Assembly: GCF_000315625.1 (NCBI RefSeq)
Contig: NW_005434662.1
Coordinates: forward strand, 920,092 to 954,309
DNA from: Guillardia theta CCMP2712
Taxonomy: Eukaryota > Cryptophyceae > Pyrenomonadales > Geminigeraceae
Length of the DNA: 34,218 nt
Reading direction: 5' to 3'
A program made the position numbers and the translations under genes. Under the pieces are notes generated by a model. That model was not told where the DNA came from. It saw only the letters and a list, made by a program, of their open reading frames with translations, and ran no database searches. Positions within the stretch are counted from its first letter, which is position 1, and each line of letters opens with the position of its first letter. Below, piece by piece: positions 34,166 to 34,218 of this stretch.

Positions 34166-34218
34166 GAGGATAGGGATGAGGATAGGGACGAGGATAGGGA
34201 CGAGGACGAGGATAGGAT

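Larger units (their letters stand above)
33471..34218. other. Unresolved right-edge region with competing exon signals on both strands
   Basis: After the PAXBP1 donor at 33470 comes a CT-rich intron-like array and a good plus-strand acceptor at 33674 (tgcttctacag), but in phase it reads only four codons to a stop. On the minus strand 33738-33685 (ALAQRYRIRCEKVKDFIT) and about 33950-33899 (...KPYRSRQLAVTDL) form two phase-compatible exon candidates of an unrecognised gene. The plus strand at 33902-33982 is also open with splice-like ends. I cannot decide which is real. Confidence 0.35.

Overview
The window looks like nuclear DNA of a unicellular eukaryote: genes are closely spaced on both strands, most are split by GT-AG introns (many only about 40-60 nt, a few candidates shorter, two probably GC-AG), and introns and spacers are full of CT/GA-rich micro- and minisatellites. 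Domain content (PX-TPR, RBR zinc fingers, cathepsin, WDR27, PAXBP1/GCFC, a receptor kinase-cyclase) is plainly eukaryotic. My best guess is a cryptophyte alga of the Guillardia theta type, but that is an impression from gene style and composition, not something the sequence proves. All exon models were assembled by hand from splice signals, reading phase and family conservation.

Layout, left to right: a TauE/SafE membrane transporter (minus, 54-1596); a 1.4 kb gene-free spacer; a C10/C12orf57-family small protein (plus, 2973-3555); a membrane-anchored RBR-type zinc-finger protein (minus, 3950-4979); a long acidic PX-TPR protein (plus, 5726-9473, running past its apparent stop by splicing); a 13-exon secretory-pathway protein joining an EGF module, a Rossmann-like domain, TPRs and a C-terminal class I methyltransferase (minus, 9552-13513); an 8-bp satellite in the divergent spacer; an intronless leucine-rich-repeat protein (plus, 14125-16326); a papain-family protease with a membrane anchor (minus, 16607-18164); an unrecognised 10-exon protein with a lysine-rich tail (plus, 18668-21179); a 19-exon WDR27 homologue (minus, 21436-26438) whose introns carry a CAG tract and a hexamer array; a receptor with a phosphate-binding-protein-like ectodomain, one membrane span, a protein kinase and a degenerate class III cyclase (plus, 27848-31567); and the 5' part of a PAXBP1/GCFC homologue (plus, from 31881), whose end is unresolved at the right edge.

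The genes do not form an operon or an obvious pathway. They alternate as divergent pairs (shared upstream spacers at about 1597-2972, 4980-5725, 13514-14124, 18165-18667 and 26439-27847) and tail-to-tail pairs with very short gaps (78 bp at 9474-9551, 280 bp at 16327-16606, 256 bp at 21180-21435).

The most unusual object is the receptor at 27848-31567. Its ectodomain seems to carry the two halves of a PstS-type phosphate-binding fold in reversed order, coupled to a kinase that keeps its key residues and to a cyclase domain that has lost both canonical metal-binding aspartates.
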